This document shows, in pieces, positions 43,327 to 52,215 of a stretch of DNA of 64,000 nt (the first letter of the stretch is position 1; every line of letters starts with the position of its first letter). Source of the stretch: Marinimicrococcus flavescens (GTDB taxonomy: Bacteria > Pseudomonadota > Alphaproteobacteria > Geminicoccales > Geminicoccaceae); assembly GCA_029211145.1 (NCBI GenBank), contig JARGEQ010000025.1, positions 25,677-89,676 on the forward strand. The letters run 5' to 3'. The notes under the pieces were generated by a model. The model was not told the DNA's origin, ran no database searches, and saw nothing but the letters and a program-made list of their open reading frames with translations. The position numbers were made by a program, and so were the translations under genes.

Positions 43327-43352
43327 GCCACCTCTCGTCCCACGGGTTTCGC

Positions 43353-45866
43353 TCACAGCCACAAGACCTGCCGACGCAGATCGAGGTTCTCCAGAAGCGG
43401 CCGCGCCGGCCCTTCGTGGACCACGCTGCCGCGCTCCAGCACATAGGCTCGCTCGGCGAGCGCCAGCACGAGATCGAGATTGTGCTCGACGATGACGATG
43501 GCGACCTCCTTGCGCAGCTGGTCGAATGCCTCGAACAGCTCCTCGATCACCGCCGGGGCGAGGCCCTCGAAGGGCTCGTCGAGGAGCAGCACCTTGACGT
43601 CGCCGGACAGCGCACGGGCCACCGCCACCATCTGCTGCTCGCCGCCCGAGAGATAATCGGCGGGCGTGTCGAGCCGCTCGCGGATGCGCGGGAAGAACTC
43701 GAAGATCCGCTCCTCCTCCCAGCGCACGCCATGCCCGGTGCGGCGTTTGAGACCGCCCAGATGAAGATTGTCACGCACGCTCATGCCGGCGAAGAGACCG
43801 CGCCCTTGCGGCACGTAGCCGATGCCCAGCCGGGCGATCCCGGCCGCCGGCATGCCCGCGATGTCGACACCGTCCAGCCGGATCGTGCCGGTGCGCGGCG
43901 GGGCGACGCCGATGAGGCTCTTGAGCAGCGTCGACTTGCCGGCACCGTTGCGGCCCAGGAGCGCCACGATCTCGTTGCGCCGCACCTCGAGGCTCACATC
44001 GTCGAGGATGTGGCTCTTGCCGTAGAACGTGTTGACCTTGTCCAGCTCGAGGATGGTCTCTCTCGTCGCCGCCGAGATTCGCGGCCGCTCCTGGATGGCG
44101 GCGGTGCCCGAGCCGATATAGACCTCCTGCACACGCCGGTCCTCGCGGATCACCGCGGGCGGGCCGCTCACCAGCAGCGATCCCTGGTTCATCACGGTGA
44201 CGGTGGCGGCGAAGTTCAGGACCCGGTCGATGTCGTGCTCGACGATCAGCACCGGGATGCTCTGCGAGATCGTCAGGACCAGGTTGGAGATGCGCTCGCG
44301 CTCGGCGGCGGCGAGACCCGCCAGCGGCTCGTCCAGCAGCAGGACGCGGGGCTGGGTCGCCAGCGCCATGCCCATGTCGACCAGCCGCTGCCCGCCATAG
44401 GAGAGCTCCTCGGCGCGCGCCTGCTCGATGCCGGCGAGCCCCAGAAACCGGATCAGCTCGGCCGTCTGCTGCTCGATCTCCTCGATGGCGCGGGCATCGC
44501 GCCAGAAGGAGAAGCGGGCGTCGTGGCTCGCCTGCAGGCCGAGACGGATGTTCTCCTCGATGCTCAGGCCCTTGTAGAGATTGGTGATCTGGAAGGAGCG
44601 GGCGAGGCCCTGCCGGGTGATGGCATGCGGCGGCAGGCCGCCGACCGGCTGGCCCATCAGCCGGACCTCGCCTTCATCGGGCGGGAACATGCCGGAGATC
44701 AGGTTGAAGGCGGTGGTCTTGCCGGCGCCATTGGGTCCGATCAGGGCATGGATCGCCTTGTCGCGCACCTCGAGATCGAGGCCGGCCACGGCGTGGATGC
44801 CGCCGAAGCTCTTGCTCATGCCCTTGCAGGCGATGACCGGGCCGTCGACCCGGCTGCGCGGCTGCAGGAAGGCGGGCAGCGGCATGGCCTCGATCTTGCG
44901 GCCGGCCATGGCCGCCGCCTCCACCACATGCCTGCGGAACGGTGCCAGGAGTCGCTCCGCCAGCCCCACCAGGCCGCGCGGGGAAAAGACGATGAAGCCC
45001 ACGAACAGGATGCCGAAATAGAAGAGCCAGTTCGGCGTCGCGATCGACAGGAACTCGCGAAAGAGGATGTAGAAGAGCGCGCCCAGCGCAGGACCCAGGA
45101 AGTTGCGCATCCCGCCGATGATCACCATCGCCAAAAGCTCGCCGGAGAAGGGGATGGCGAGCGGGTCGGCCGAGGCGAAGCGGTGGTGGAAGACGAAAAG
45201 CGCACCGGCGAGAGCGGTCACCGCGGTGGAAAGGGTGAAGGCCAGGAGCTTGTAGTGGTTGGTGGGATAGCCCTGGAACTGGGCGCGTTGCTCGTTCTCG
45301 CGGATCGCCACTATCACCGTGCCGACCGGCGAGCGCACCACCCGCCACAGGAAAGCGAGGGTGAGGAACCCCACGATGCTGACCGCCACGAGGTAGGTCC
45401 AGGGATCGGCGAGGTCGATGCCCAGCACCACGGGACGCACCACGCCGCCCAGGCCGTTCTCGCCGCCCGTGACCTCGGTCCAGCGGAACGCCACGGCATA
45501 GAGCATCGCCGTCAGCGCCAGGGTCAGGAGCGAGAAATAGACGCCGCGGCGGCGCAGGATGAGGAAGCCCACCACCACCGCGATCGCCGTCACCGAGAGC
45601 ACGCCCAGCACGGTCGGCAGGACGATCGAGTCGGGGAGGAGGTGGCGCTGGAACAGGGCGGCGGCATAGGCGCCCATCCCGAACCAGGCGCCGTGGCCGA
45701 AGGACACGAGGCCGGTGTAGCCGACCAGGAGGTTCAGGCCGAGCGTTGCCATCGCGAAGATGACGACGTCGGTGGCCGAGGTCAGGGTCAGGCCGAGCGA
45801 GAGCAGGAGCGGCGGGAGGACGATGAGCCCGAGCGCGCCGACGAGAAGCGGAGCATAGGTCTTCAA
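43353..45866 (-). CDS. fused branched-chain-type ABC transporter: LivM permease–LivG ATPase–LivF ATPase
   Basis: A single 837-residue frame with three normally separate subunits. LivM permease: about residues 1-315, with NLLVGYTGLVSFGHGAWFGMGAY and VAIRENEQRAQFQGY. LivG ATPase: about 340-590, Walker A GPNGAGKTTAFNL, signature LSYGGQRLVDMGMAL, Walker B VLLLDEPLAGL. LivF ATPase: about 600-837, Walker A GRNGAGKSTLLKS, signature LSGGEQQMVAVARAL, Walker B VLLLDEPFEGL. No stop or frameshift separates them. LivM-LivG fusions are known; fusion of all three is uncommon. It is 12 bases downstream of livH and would form the whole importer with it and the LivK-like receptor. Confidence 0.9.
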   Translation of the reverse strand: MKTYAPLLVGALGLIVLPPLLLSLGLTLTSATDVVIFAMATLGLNLLVGYTGLVSFGHGAWFGMGAYAAALFQRHLLPDSIVLPTVLGVLSVTAIAVVVGFLILRRRGVYFSLLTLALTAMLYAVAFRWTEVTGGENGLGGVVRPVVLGIDLADPWTYLVAVSIVGFLTLAFLWRVVRSPVGTVIVAIRENEQRAQFQGYPTNHYKLLAFTLSTAVTALAGALFVFHHRFASADPLAIPFSGELLAMVIIGGMRNFLGPALGALFYILFREFLSIATPNWLFYFGILFVGFIVFSPRGLVGLAERLLAPFRRHVVEAAAMAGRKIEAMPLPAFLQPRSRVDGPVIACKGMSKSFGGIHAVAGLDLEVRDKAIHALIGPNGAGKTTAFNLISGMFPPDEGEVRLMGQPVGGLPPHAITRQGLARSFQITNLYKGLSIEENIRLGLQASHDARFSFWRDARAIEEIEQQTAELIRFLGLAGIEQARAEELSYGGQRLVDMGMALATQPRVLLLDEPLAGLAAAERERISNLVLTISQSIPVLIVEHDIDRVLNFAATVTVMNQGSLLVSGPPAVIREDRRVQEVYIGSGTAAIQERPRISAATRETILELDKVNTFYGKSHILDDVSLEVRRNEIVALLGRNGAGKSTLLKSLIGVAPPRTGTIRLDGVDIAGMPAAGIARLGIGYVPQGRGLFAGMSVRDNLHLGGLKRRTGHGVRWEEERIFEFFPRIRERLDTPADYLSGGEQQMVAVARALSGDVKVLLLDEPFEGLAPAVIEELFEAFDQLRKEVAIVIVEHNLDLVLALAERAYVLERGSVVHEGPARPLLENLDLRRQVLWL

Positions 45867-45878
45867 GGTGGCCGTTCC

Positions 45879-46760
45879 CTACTCGAACTTCTCGATGCGC
45901 TCGCCCAGCAGCCCGCGCGGGCGCACCAGGAGCACGAGGAACATCAGGAGGTACATGGAAGCCTCGGCCGCGGGCGGGACGTAGTAGACGGTGATGCCGC
46001 GCACCACACCCACCAGGATCGCCGCCAGCACCACGCCCCAAAAGCTGCCGAGGCCGCCGATCACCACGACCACGAAGGCCGCCACCATGATCTCGTTGCC
46101 CATGGCCGGGTGGACGCCGGTGATCGGCGCCAGCATGACCCCGGCGAGCCCGGCAAGGCCCACGCCGATGGCCACCATGACGGTCATGACCGGGGCCAGC
46201 GAGATGCCCAGCACCCCCACCATGTCGGGGTTCTGCACCCCGGCGCGAACGATCTTGCCGAAGCTCGTCTTGTTGATGAGCAGCCACGTCCCGAGCACCG
46301 CTGCGGCGGCGACGCCCAGCATCCCGAGGCGGTATTTCGGGTAGATGAAGTCGCCCACGAAGACGACGCCGCTCAGCCACTCGGGCATCGAGAAGGGGAT
46401 GGGCGCCGCGCCGAAGATCATCCGCAGCGACTGCTCGGCGATCATCGCGAGGCCGAAGGTCAAGAGCAGCGTGAGGACCGGGTCGGCGCGGTAGAAGCGG
46501 CGGAACAGGAAGCGTTCGACCACCATGCCGATCGCCGCCACGAGCAGCGGCGCGCAGACGAAGGAGGCGGCGAAGCCGAAGCGGTTGCCGATCACCACGG
46601 CGCTGTAGGCGCCGATCGCGTAGAAGGCGCCGTGGGCCAGGTTGACGATCCCGGCGAGCGAGAAGATCAGCGACAGGCCGAGGGCGATCAGCAGGTAGTA
46701 CGCGGCGACGAGCAGGCCGTTGACGACCTGCTCGAGCAGGAAGACGAGCTCCAGCGGCAC
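45879..46760 (-). CDS. livH: branched-chain-type ABC transporter permease, LivH family
   Basis: Inner-membrane permease of 293 residues. Seen: FLLEQVVNGLLVAAYYLLIALGLSLIFSLAGIVNLAHGAFYAIGAY at the N-terminus, FRRFYRADPVLTLLLTFGLAMIAEQSLRMIFG near residue 90, and the GGLGSFWGVVLAAILVGVVRG loop near residue 235. It lacks an ATPase of its own and pairs with the fused LivM-LivG-LivF next to it. The 155-base gap to the upstream receptor gene holds nothing I recognise. Confidence 0.92.
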   Translation of the reverse strand: MPLELVFLLEQVVNGLLVAAYYLLIALGLSLIFSLAGIVNLAHGAFYAIGAYSAVVIGNRFGFAASFVCAPLLVAAIGMVVERFLFRRFYRADPVLTLLLTFGLAMIAEQSLRMIFGAAPIPFSMPEWLSGVVFVGDFIYPKYRLGMLGVAAAAVLGTWLLINKTSFGKIVRAGVQNPDMVGVLGISLAPVMTVMVAIGVGLAGLAGVMLAPITGVHPAMGNEIMVAAFVVVVIGGLGSFWGVVLAAILVGVVRGITVYYVPPAAEASMYLLMFLVLLVRPRGLLGERIEKFE

Positions 46761-46915
46761 GTGATCACCATCCCTAGCGCCGCCGCGCGAGCAGCTCGCG
46801 GCCGGCAGTCTCGAATAACCGGCCCGGGAGGGCCGGCGAGGGAGGGGCGGCCGGCCGCGGAGTGCCGGGATGGTCCCCGACGGCCCCGGCCAGCCGCTTC
46901 AAGAGCCTCCTGCCC

Positions 46916-48163
46916 TCAGGCGAAGGTGCAGGCATTCTCCTCCTTCGAGGGAGCGATGACCTCGAGCTCCTGGTCGGCGCCCGGCACCGCGGCGCTCAGC
47001 TCCATGAGGTCCCACTGGTCGCTCATCTGGCCCTTCTCCTTGGGCGTCATGGTGTACATCTCGTTGATGAGCTGATGATCCCAGTCGCGGAAGTACCCCT
47101 CGCGCTCCTTGAGAACGTCGAACTTCGCCCCCTTCTCCATGTGTTGGATCAGATCGTCGCTGTTCGTGCTCTTGGTTTCCTCCATGGCGCGGGCGATGGC
47201 GTTCATGGCGACGAACTCGCCCCAGGCCTGGTTCTCCGGCGGCTTGCCGTAGCGCTCGCTGAAGCTCTTGGTGAAGGCCTGCGAGCTGGGCGTGGAGATC
47301 GTGTGGTACCAGATGCACGGCCAGGTGCCCTGCATGGCGCCGGCACCCGCACCCCAGGCCAAGGCCGTGTCGAAACCGAAGCCGGCGATCGGGAAGGGCA
47401 GCTGGTACTCGCGGTACTGCTTGATGAAGCTGGTGATCTGGTTGCCCGCCAGGTTCGAGATCACCAGATCCGGCTGCGCCTGGCGGATCCTGAGAATGTA
47501 CGCGCTGAAGTCGGTGGCGTCGGTGGGCACCAGGTCATTGGCGATGAACTCGCCGCCGTTCTGCGTCACGAACCGGTCGGCGACCCGGTAGAGATCGTGG
47601 CCGAAGGCATAGTCGGCGGTGAGCGAGAGCAGCTTCTTGCCCTTGATCATGCCGTCGCGCAGCAACGCCTGGCCGGACGCCTTGACGTACATCGAGTTCG
47701 CACCCTCGACGTGGAACATGTAGCGGTTGCAGTCCGCGCCGCGCAGGGCGTCGGAGTTGCAGCCGGTGTTCACGAACAGCGTCTTCGTGCGGCCCGCCAC
47801 CTCGGCGATGGCGAGGCCCGAGGCCGAGCTGATCTCGCCGATGATGAGCGCCACACCGTCGCGCTCGATCAGGCGCTGGGCCTTGGAGGAGGCGGTCGAC
47901 GGGTTGACGCTGTCCTCGCTGATCAGCTCGACCTTGCGGCCCATGATGCCGCCCTGCTCGTTGAGCTGGTCGACGGCGAGCTTGATCGACATCACGGCAT
48001 ATTCGCCGAGCGGCCCGAGAAAGCCGGTCAGCGGCGTCAGATGGCCGACGCGGATCACGTCGCTGGTCTGGGCGCGCAGCACCGCCGGCGCGCCGATCCC
48101 CGCGACCAGCGCCGTGCCTGCGGCACCCTTGAGAAGCGTGCGACGGGTAAGGTCGGTTCTCAT
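46916..48163 (-). CDS. ABC transporter substrate-binding protein, LivK-like
   Basis: Periplasmic receptor of the Leu/Ile/Val-binding type (Peripla_BP_6), 415 residues. The N-terminus carries a twin-arginine-like signal (DLTRRTLLKGAAGTALVAG), so Tat export is possible. Seen: IRVGHLTPLTGFLGPLGEYAV, ELISEDSVNPSTASSKAQRLIERDGVALIIGEISS near residue 90, and LVISNLAGNQITSFIKQYREYQ near residue 235. These receptors also bind amides, short-chain acids and aromatic acids, so the ligand may be the beta-hydroxy or beta-keto acid precursor used by the neighbouring enzymes. Confidence 0.9.
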   Translation of the reverse strand: MRTDLTRRTLLKGAAGTALVAGIGAPAVLRAQTSDVIRVGHLTPLTGFLGPLGEYAVMSIKLAVDQLNEQGGIMGRKVELISEDSVNPSTASSKAQRLIERDGVALIIGEISSASGLAIAEVAGRTKTLFVNTGCNSDALRGADCNRYMFHVEGANSMYVKASGQALLRDGMIKGKKLLSLTADYAFGHDLYRVADRFVTQNGGEFIANDLVPTDATDFSAYILRIRQAQPDLVISNLAGNQITSFIKQYREYQLPFPIAGFGFDTALAWGAGAGAMQGTWPCIWYHTISTPSSQAFTKSFSERYGKPPENQAWGEFVAMNAIARAMEETKSTNSDDLIQHMEKGAKFDVLKEREGYFRDWDHQLINEMYTMTPKEKGQMSDQWDLMELSAAVPGADQELEVIAPSKEENACTFA

Positions 48164-48229
48164 GTCTTGTTGTCCTCCCTGATGGCGATGTCTTGCGCCG
48201 GCTCGAACGGCCGGTGCACAAGCTTACCA

Positions 48230-49018
48230 TTAAAGGCTGATGACGTGCCCGCACACGCTGAGCGCCTGGCCCGAGATGCTGGCGCCCATGGACGAGCACA
48301 GGAAAACCGCCATGTTGGCAACGTCCTGCGGCGTCACCATCCGGCCCAGCGCGGTCTTCTCGAGATAGCGCTGGCGCATCTCCTCGAAGCCGATGCCGAG
48401 CTCCTGGGCGCGCGCCCCGATCACCTTGTCGATGCGCGGCCCCTCGACGATGCCCGGCAGGATCGCATTGACCCGGATCCCGTCCCGGCCGAGCTCGATC
48501 GACAGGCTCTCGGTCATGCCGACGATGGCCCATTTGCTGGCGGCGTAGGGCAGCCGCCAGGCGTAGCCGAGCCGGCCGGCCACCGAGGCGATGTTGATGA
48601 TGGCCCCGTTGCCGGCCGCCTTGAGGAGCGGCACGGCGCGGCGCAAGCAATAGAACTGGCCATTGAGATTGACATCGATGGTCCGCCGCCACTCGTCGGG
48701 GTCGATGTCCTCGACCGCCGCCGTGGGCCCGGCGATGCCGGCATTGTTGACCAGGACATCGAGGCCCCCGAGCGCGTGCGCGGCGGCCTCGAACAGCGCG
48801 TCGACATCCGACTGCGAGGCGACGTCGGCGCGAATCGCGGGCTGATCGGGATGAGCCTTGCGCCAACCGTCTAGGGCAGCCTCGTCGACGTCGCAGATCA
48901 TCACCCGCGCGCCATGCGCGAGGAAGGTTTCCGCCATGACGCGGCCAATTCCGCTGGCGCCTGCTGTTACCAGCACCCGAAGGCCGGAACGCACACCTCC
49001 GACAAGCGGCTGAGCCAT
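48230..49018 (-). CDS. short-chain dehydrogenase/reductase (SDR)
   Basis: Classical NAD(P)-dependent SDR, 262 residues. Cofactor loop VLVTAGASGIGRVMAETFLAHGA, NNAGIAGP strand, catalytic serine in NIASVAGRLGYAW, and the YAASKW motif with Tyr and Lys. The acidic residue after the second strand (MICDVDE) favours NAD. The chosen ATG has GGGAGG ten bases upstream; a longer start at 49087 would run into the operator-like repeats. First gene of the minus-strand operon and divergent from the GntR regulator. Confidence 0.9.
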   Translation of the reverse strand: MAQPLVGGVRSGLRVLVTAGASGIGRVMAETFLAHGARVMICDVDEAALDGWRKAHPDQPAIRADVASQSDVDALFEAAAHALGGLDVLVNNAGIAGPTAAVEDIDPDEWRRTIDVNLNGQFYCLRRAVPLLKAAGNGAIINIASVAGRLGYAWRLPYAASKWAIVGMTESLSIELGRDGIRVNAILPGIVEGPRIDKVIGARAQELGIGFEEMRQRYLEKTALGRMVTPQDVANMAVFLCSSMGASISGQALSVCGHVISL

Positions 49019-49079
49019 GTGGACGGGCCTCCCTTCGGCACCCCTTGCTGTCGGCAGCTTGATCGTGCCGATTTGCGTT

Positions 49080-49100
49080 TTGATCATAGATCACAGATCA
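49080..49100. promoter_or_regulatory. operator-like GATCA repeats between SDR and gntR
   Basis: TGATC-ATA-GATCA is an inverted repeat, followed two bases later by another GATCA (49095-49099). The cluster lies in the 136-base gap between divergent SDR and GntR genes, where FadR-type regulators usually bind. It is the only AT-rich patch in the gap. Confidence 0.4.
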
Positions 49101-49154
49101 TGAAAGCCGGCAAGGGCGTGGACGTCGGGTGGTCCGGGCGGCGGGGAGAGGGGA

Positions 49155-49835
49155 ATGACAAGCGCAGACCAGGTGGCGGCGCGGCGCCTGGCACCGGTGC
49201 CGCGAACGACCATGCAGCAGCATGTCTACGAGGCGCTGCGGGCGACCATCATGCGCGGCGAGCTGCAGCCGGGCGAGAACGTGACCATCCAGGGTCTGGC
49301 CGACGAGCTGGGCACCAGTGCCATGCCGGTCCGGGAGGCCTTGCGTCGGCTCACCGCGGAGAAGGCCCTGACGGTGGTCTCGGGCCGGTCGGTCGGGGTG
49401 CCGCCGCTGAGCGCCGCGCGGCTCGCCGATCTGCGACGCGTGCGGGTCGAGGTGGAGGCCACGGCAGCCGGGTGGGCGGCAGCCGGGATCACGTCAGCCG
49501 AGGTCGACCGCCTGCGCGAGCTCCTGGAGACGCTGCGCCGACACGAGGACTCCGACGACAGGCGGACCTTTCTCGCAGCCAACCAGGAGTTTCACTTCGC
49601 GATCTACCGGGCCAGCCGGTCGGAGACGCTGCTGGCGATCATCGAGCAGCTCTGGCTGCAGATCGGCCCCTACCTCACCCTGCTCCACCGATCGGGCAAC
49701 TGGCGAACCGCCAACCAGTGGCATGCCGCCCTGCTCGCCGCGCTCGAGGACGGCGATGAAGCTGCGGCCCGCACGGCGATGGCCGCCGACATCGATGAAG
49801 CAGGTGAGGCCCTCGCACGCATGCTCGGTGACTGA
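49155..49835 (+). CDS. GntR family regulator, FCD (FadR) subfamily
   Basis: DNA-binding regulator of 226 residues. N-terminal winged helix at about residues 15-80 (YEALRATIMRGELQPGENVTIQGLADELGTSAMPVREALRRLTAEK) and the all-helical FCD ligand domain from about 90, with metal-site-type histidines in NQEFHFAIY and NQWHAALLAAL. It is divergent from the SDR/Liv/BKACE operon and so is probably its local repressor, responding to the imported acid or an intermediate. Its start follows GGGGAGAGGGGA. Confidence 0.9.
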   Translation: MTSADQVAARRLAPVPRTTMQQHVYEALRATIMRGELQPGENVTIQGLADELGTSAMPVREALRRLTAEKALTVVSGRSVGVPPLSAARLADLRRVRVEVEATAAGWAAAGITSAEVDRLRELLETLRRHEDSDDRRTFLAANQEFHFAIYRASRSETLLAIIEQLWLQIGPYLTLLHRSGNWRTANQWHAALLAALEDGDEAAARTAMAADIDEAGEALARMLGD

Positions 49836-49836
49836 C

Positions 49837-49866
49837 GGATAGTATACTCCGTACGATATATTCCGG
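49837..49866. promoter_or_regulatory. AT-rich palindromic patch between gntR and bcsA
   Basis: GGATAGTATACTCC contains the perfect palindrome AGTATACT (49841-49848) and is followed by GTACGATATATTCC. It starts two bases after the gntR stop and 238 bases before bcsA. In this GC-rich DNA such a patch suggests a promoter or operator for the bcs operon; nothing else is seen in 49867-50103. Confidence 0.3.
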
Positions 49867-50103
49867 CAACGGTGGAACGAAGGGACGAGGCGGGCCCGAA
49901 ATGCCGCTTGCCACAACCATACGGCGAGCGTAGATGAACGCTGGAAACCGAGAAGTAGATAGACGGTCCCATCCAGCGCATGCCTCCCAAATCACGGGGC
50001 AGCGCCGCACGCAAGGCCTCGAACGAGCGTGATCCTGCCGCACCTGTCGCGCCGGACGCGACCGCACGAGCTTGTACGATGAACGGCCGTCGTGTGAGGT
50101 CCG

Positions 50104-52212
50104 ATGGTCGTTGCATGGCTGCTCGCGCTTGGCGCCGTCCTCTGGCTCGCGTCCATCGACGTCGGGATCGGGCCGCAGATTCTTCTGGCGGGCGGCGGCG
50201 TGCTGTCGGTGCTGGTATTGCGCCTTCTGCCCCGCGCCCACGCCCTGCGCCTCCTGCTGATCTGTCTCGCCCTGTTCGTGAGCGCCCGCTACCTGCTGTG
50301 GCGGGTGACGGAGACGGTGCCGACCGGCCATTGGTACGAGGCCGTCCCAGCGGTCATCCTCCTGCTGGCCGAGCTCTACGGCTTCTGGCTGCTGACCTCC
50401 GGCGTCTTCATGACGATCCGGCCGCTCGAGCGCGTGGTCGCGAGGTTGCCGGCCGAGCGCCGGAGTTGGCCCACCGTCGACATCCTGGTGCCGACCTACA
50501 ACGAGCCCTGGCCGCTGGTCGAGGCGACTTTGGTGGCTGCCCGGCAGATGCGCTGGCCCGAGGGCAGGATGCGGGTGTGGTGCTGCGACGACGGCGGCAC
50601 CGAGGCCTTCCGTAACCACGCCGACCCGGCGCGCGCCGCTGCCGCAAGGGAGCGGCATGAGGAGTTCAAGCGCGGCTGCGCGGCGATCGGCGTCACCTAC
50701 ATCACGCGGCCCGAGAACAAGGGTGCCAAGGCCGGCAACCTCAACCGCGCCATGCAGTCCTGCTCGGGCGAGCTGGTCGCCGTGTTCGACGCCGACCATG
50801 CGCCCAGCGCCGATTTTCTCGAGAAGACGGTGGGCCAGTTCTTCAAGGACGACCGGCTGGCACTCGTCCAGACGCCGCATTTTTTCATCGGCCCCGACCC
50901 GCTCGAGAAGAATCTCGGCATGTTCGGCCATATGCCGTCCGAGGCCGACATGTTCTACTCCATGACCCTCAAGGGCCTGGACTTCTGGAACGCCGCCTTC
51001 TTCTGCGGCTCGGCGGCAGTGATGCGCCGCAAGGCGCTCGACGAGATTGGCGGGATCAAGCAGCAGACCGTCACCGAGGACGCGCATACCGCGATGGAGC
51101 TCCATTCGCGCGGCTGGAACAGCGCCTATGTGAACGTGCCGATGGTGGCGGGCCTGCAGCCGGCCACCATGACCAGCCTCGTCAAGCAGCGGGTACGCTG
51201 GGCCCAGGGCATGGTCCAGATCTTCCTGCTCGACAACCCGTTCCTAAAGCGCGGGCTGAGCACGGCGCAGCGGCTCTGCTATGCCGCCCTCTCGGGCTTC
51301 TGGTTCTTCCCCTTCGCCCGTCTCGTGTTCCTCGTGGCGCCGCTGGCCCAGCTGCTCTTCGGGCTGCAGCTCTTCGATGCCGGAACCGACGAGTTCCTGG
51401 CCTACGCGATCCCGCATCTGGCCGTCTCGATCCTGCTCAACGACCATCTCTACGGCAAGCTGCGCTGGACCTTCATGAGCGAGGTCTACGAGACGGCCCT
51501 GGCGCCCTACGTGGCCCCCGCCATCCTCAACACCATCCTCCATCCCCGCTCGCCCAGCTTTGCCGTGACGAGCAAGGACGAGACCCTCGACCGCGAGTTC
51601 CTGAGCCCCATGGCACGGCCCTTCCTCGTGCTGGCAGCCCTGGTGGTGCTGGGCGTGGCCAACGGCCTGTGGACCTGGCTCACCGACCCCGTCCAGCAGC
51701 AGACCCTCGTGGTCGTGCTGGGCTGGGGCATCTTCAATCTCTGGCTCGTCCTGGCAGTGCTTGCGGCCATGTGGGAGACCCGCCAGGTGCGCGAGTTCCC
51801 CCGGGTCCAGCGGGACATCGAGGCCACCCTCGTGGCCGCGGATACCAGTATCGCCTGCCGGCTGACCGACGTGTCGATCACCGGCGCGCAGCTCGCGGCG
51901 GGCACCGGCGCCGTCCCTGACGAGCCCGGCGAGGCACGGCTGGTCATCCCCGGCGCTGGCGCCGATGCGCCCCCGCTCGACGTGGCGATCACCAACCGCC
52001 GTTCCGTCGGCGCGGAGGACCTTCTGGGGCTCCGCTTCCTGCGCACCGACGCGGGCCAGATCGAGGCGATCGGACGGCTGGTGTACGGCCGCTCGGACCA
52101 TTGGCAGGCCATCGTCGAGCGGCGGACCCGGTCCCACGGGCTGGTGCGCGGGGTGAGCCTGTTCTTCAGCATGGCCTTTCGCGGGGCCCGCCTTCTGCTG
52201 CAGCGGAGCTGA
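50104..52212 (+). CDS. bcsA: cellulose synthase catalytic subunit with PilZ domain
   Basis: Inner-membrane processive glycosyltransferase (GT2) making beta-1,4-glucan from UDP-glucose. 702 residues. N-terminal helices to about 105; GT domain with Asp162-Asp163 (CCDDGGTEAF), FDADHAP (229-231), the base motif TEDAHT (324-326) and QRVRW (362-366). More membrane helices follow, then a PilZ domain with RxxxR (Arg563, Arg567) and DVSITG (589-594), so c-di-GMP activation is expected. Somewhat shorter than E. coli BcsA. bcsB starts three bases after its stop. Confidence 0.94.
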   Translation: MVVAWLLALGAVLWLASIDVGIGPQILLAGGGVLSVLVLRLLPRAHALRLLLICLALFVSARYLLWRVTETVPTGHWYEAVPAVILLLAELYGFWLLTSGVFMTIRPLERVVARLPAERRSWPTVDILVPTYNEPWPLVEATLVAARQMRWPEGRMRVWCCDDGGTEAFRNHADPARAAAARERHEEFKRGCAAIGVTYITRPENKGAKAGNLNRAMQSCSGELVAVFDADHAPSADFLEKTVGQFFKDDRLALVQTPHFFIGPDPLEKNLGMFGHMPSEADMFYSMTLKGLDFWNAAFFCGSAAVMRRKALDEIGGIKQQTVTEDAHTAMELHSRGWNSAYVNVPMVAGLQPATMTSLVKQRVRWAQGMVQIFLLDNPFLKRGLSTAQRLCYAALSGFWFFPFARLVFLVAPLAQLLFGLQLFDAGTDEFLAYAIPHLAVSILLNDHLYGKLRWTFMSEVYETALAPYVAPAILNTILHPRSPSFAVTSKDETLDREFLSPMARPFLVLAALVVLGVANGLWTWLTDPVQQQTLVVVLGWGIFNLWLVLAVLAAMWETRQVREFPRVQRDIEATLVAADTSIACRLTDVSITGAQLAAGTGAVPDEPGEARLVIPGAGADAPPLDVAITNRRSVGAEDLLGLRFLRTDAGQIEAIGRLVYGRSDHWQAIVERRTRSHGLVRGVSLFFSMAFRGARLLLQRS

Positions 52213-52215
52213 CCC

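Noticed and set aside
43416..47075. A plus-strand open frame of over 1200 codons
   Set aside because: It lies exactly antisense to the fused Liv gene and livH, is dominated by Gly, His, Glu, Arg and Asp with no domain, and has the composition expected from the reverse complement of GC-rich membrane and ATPase genes.
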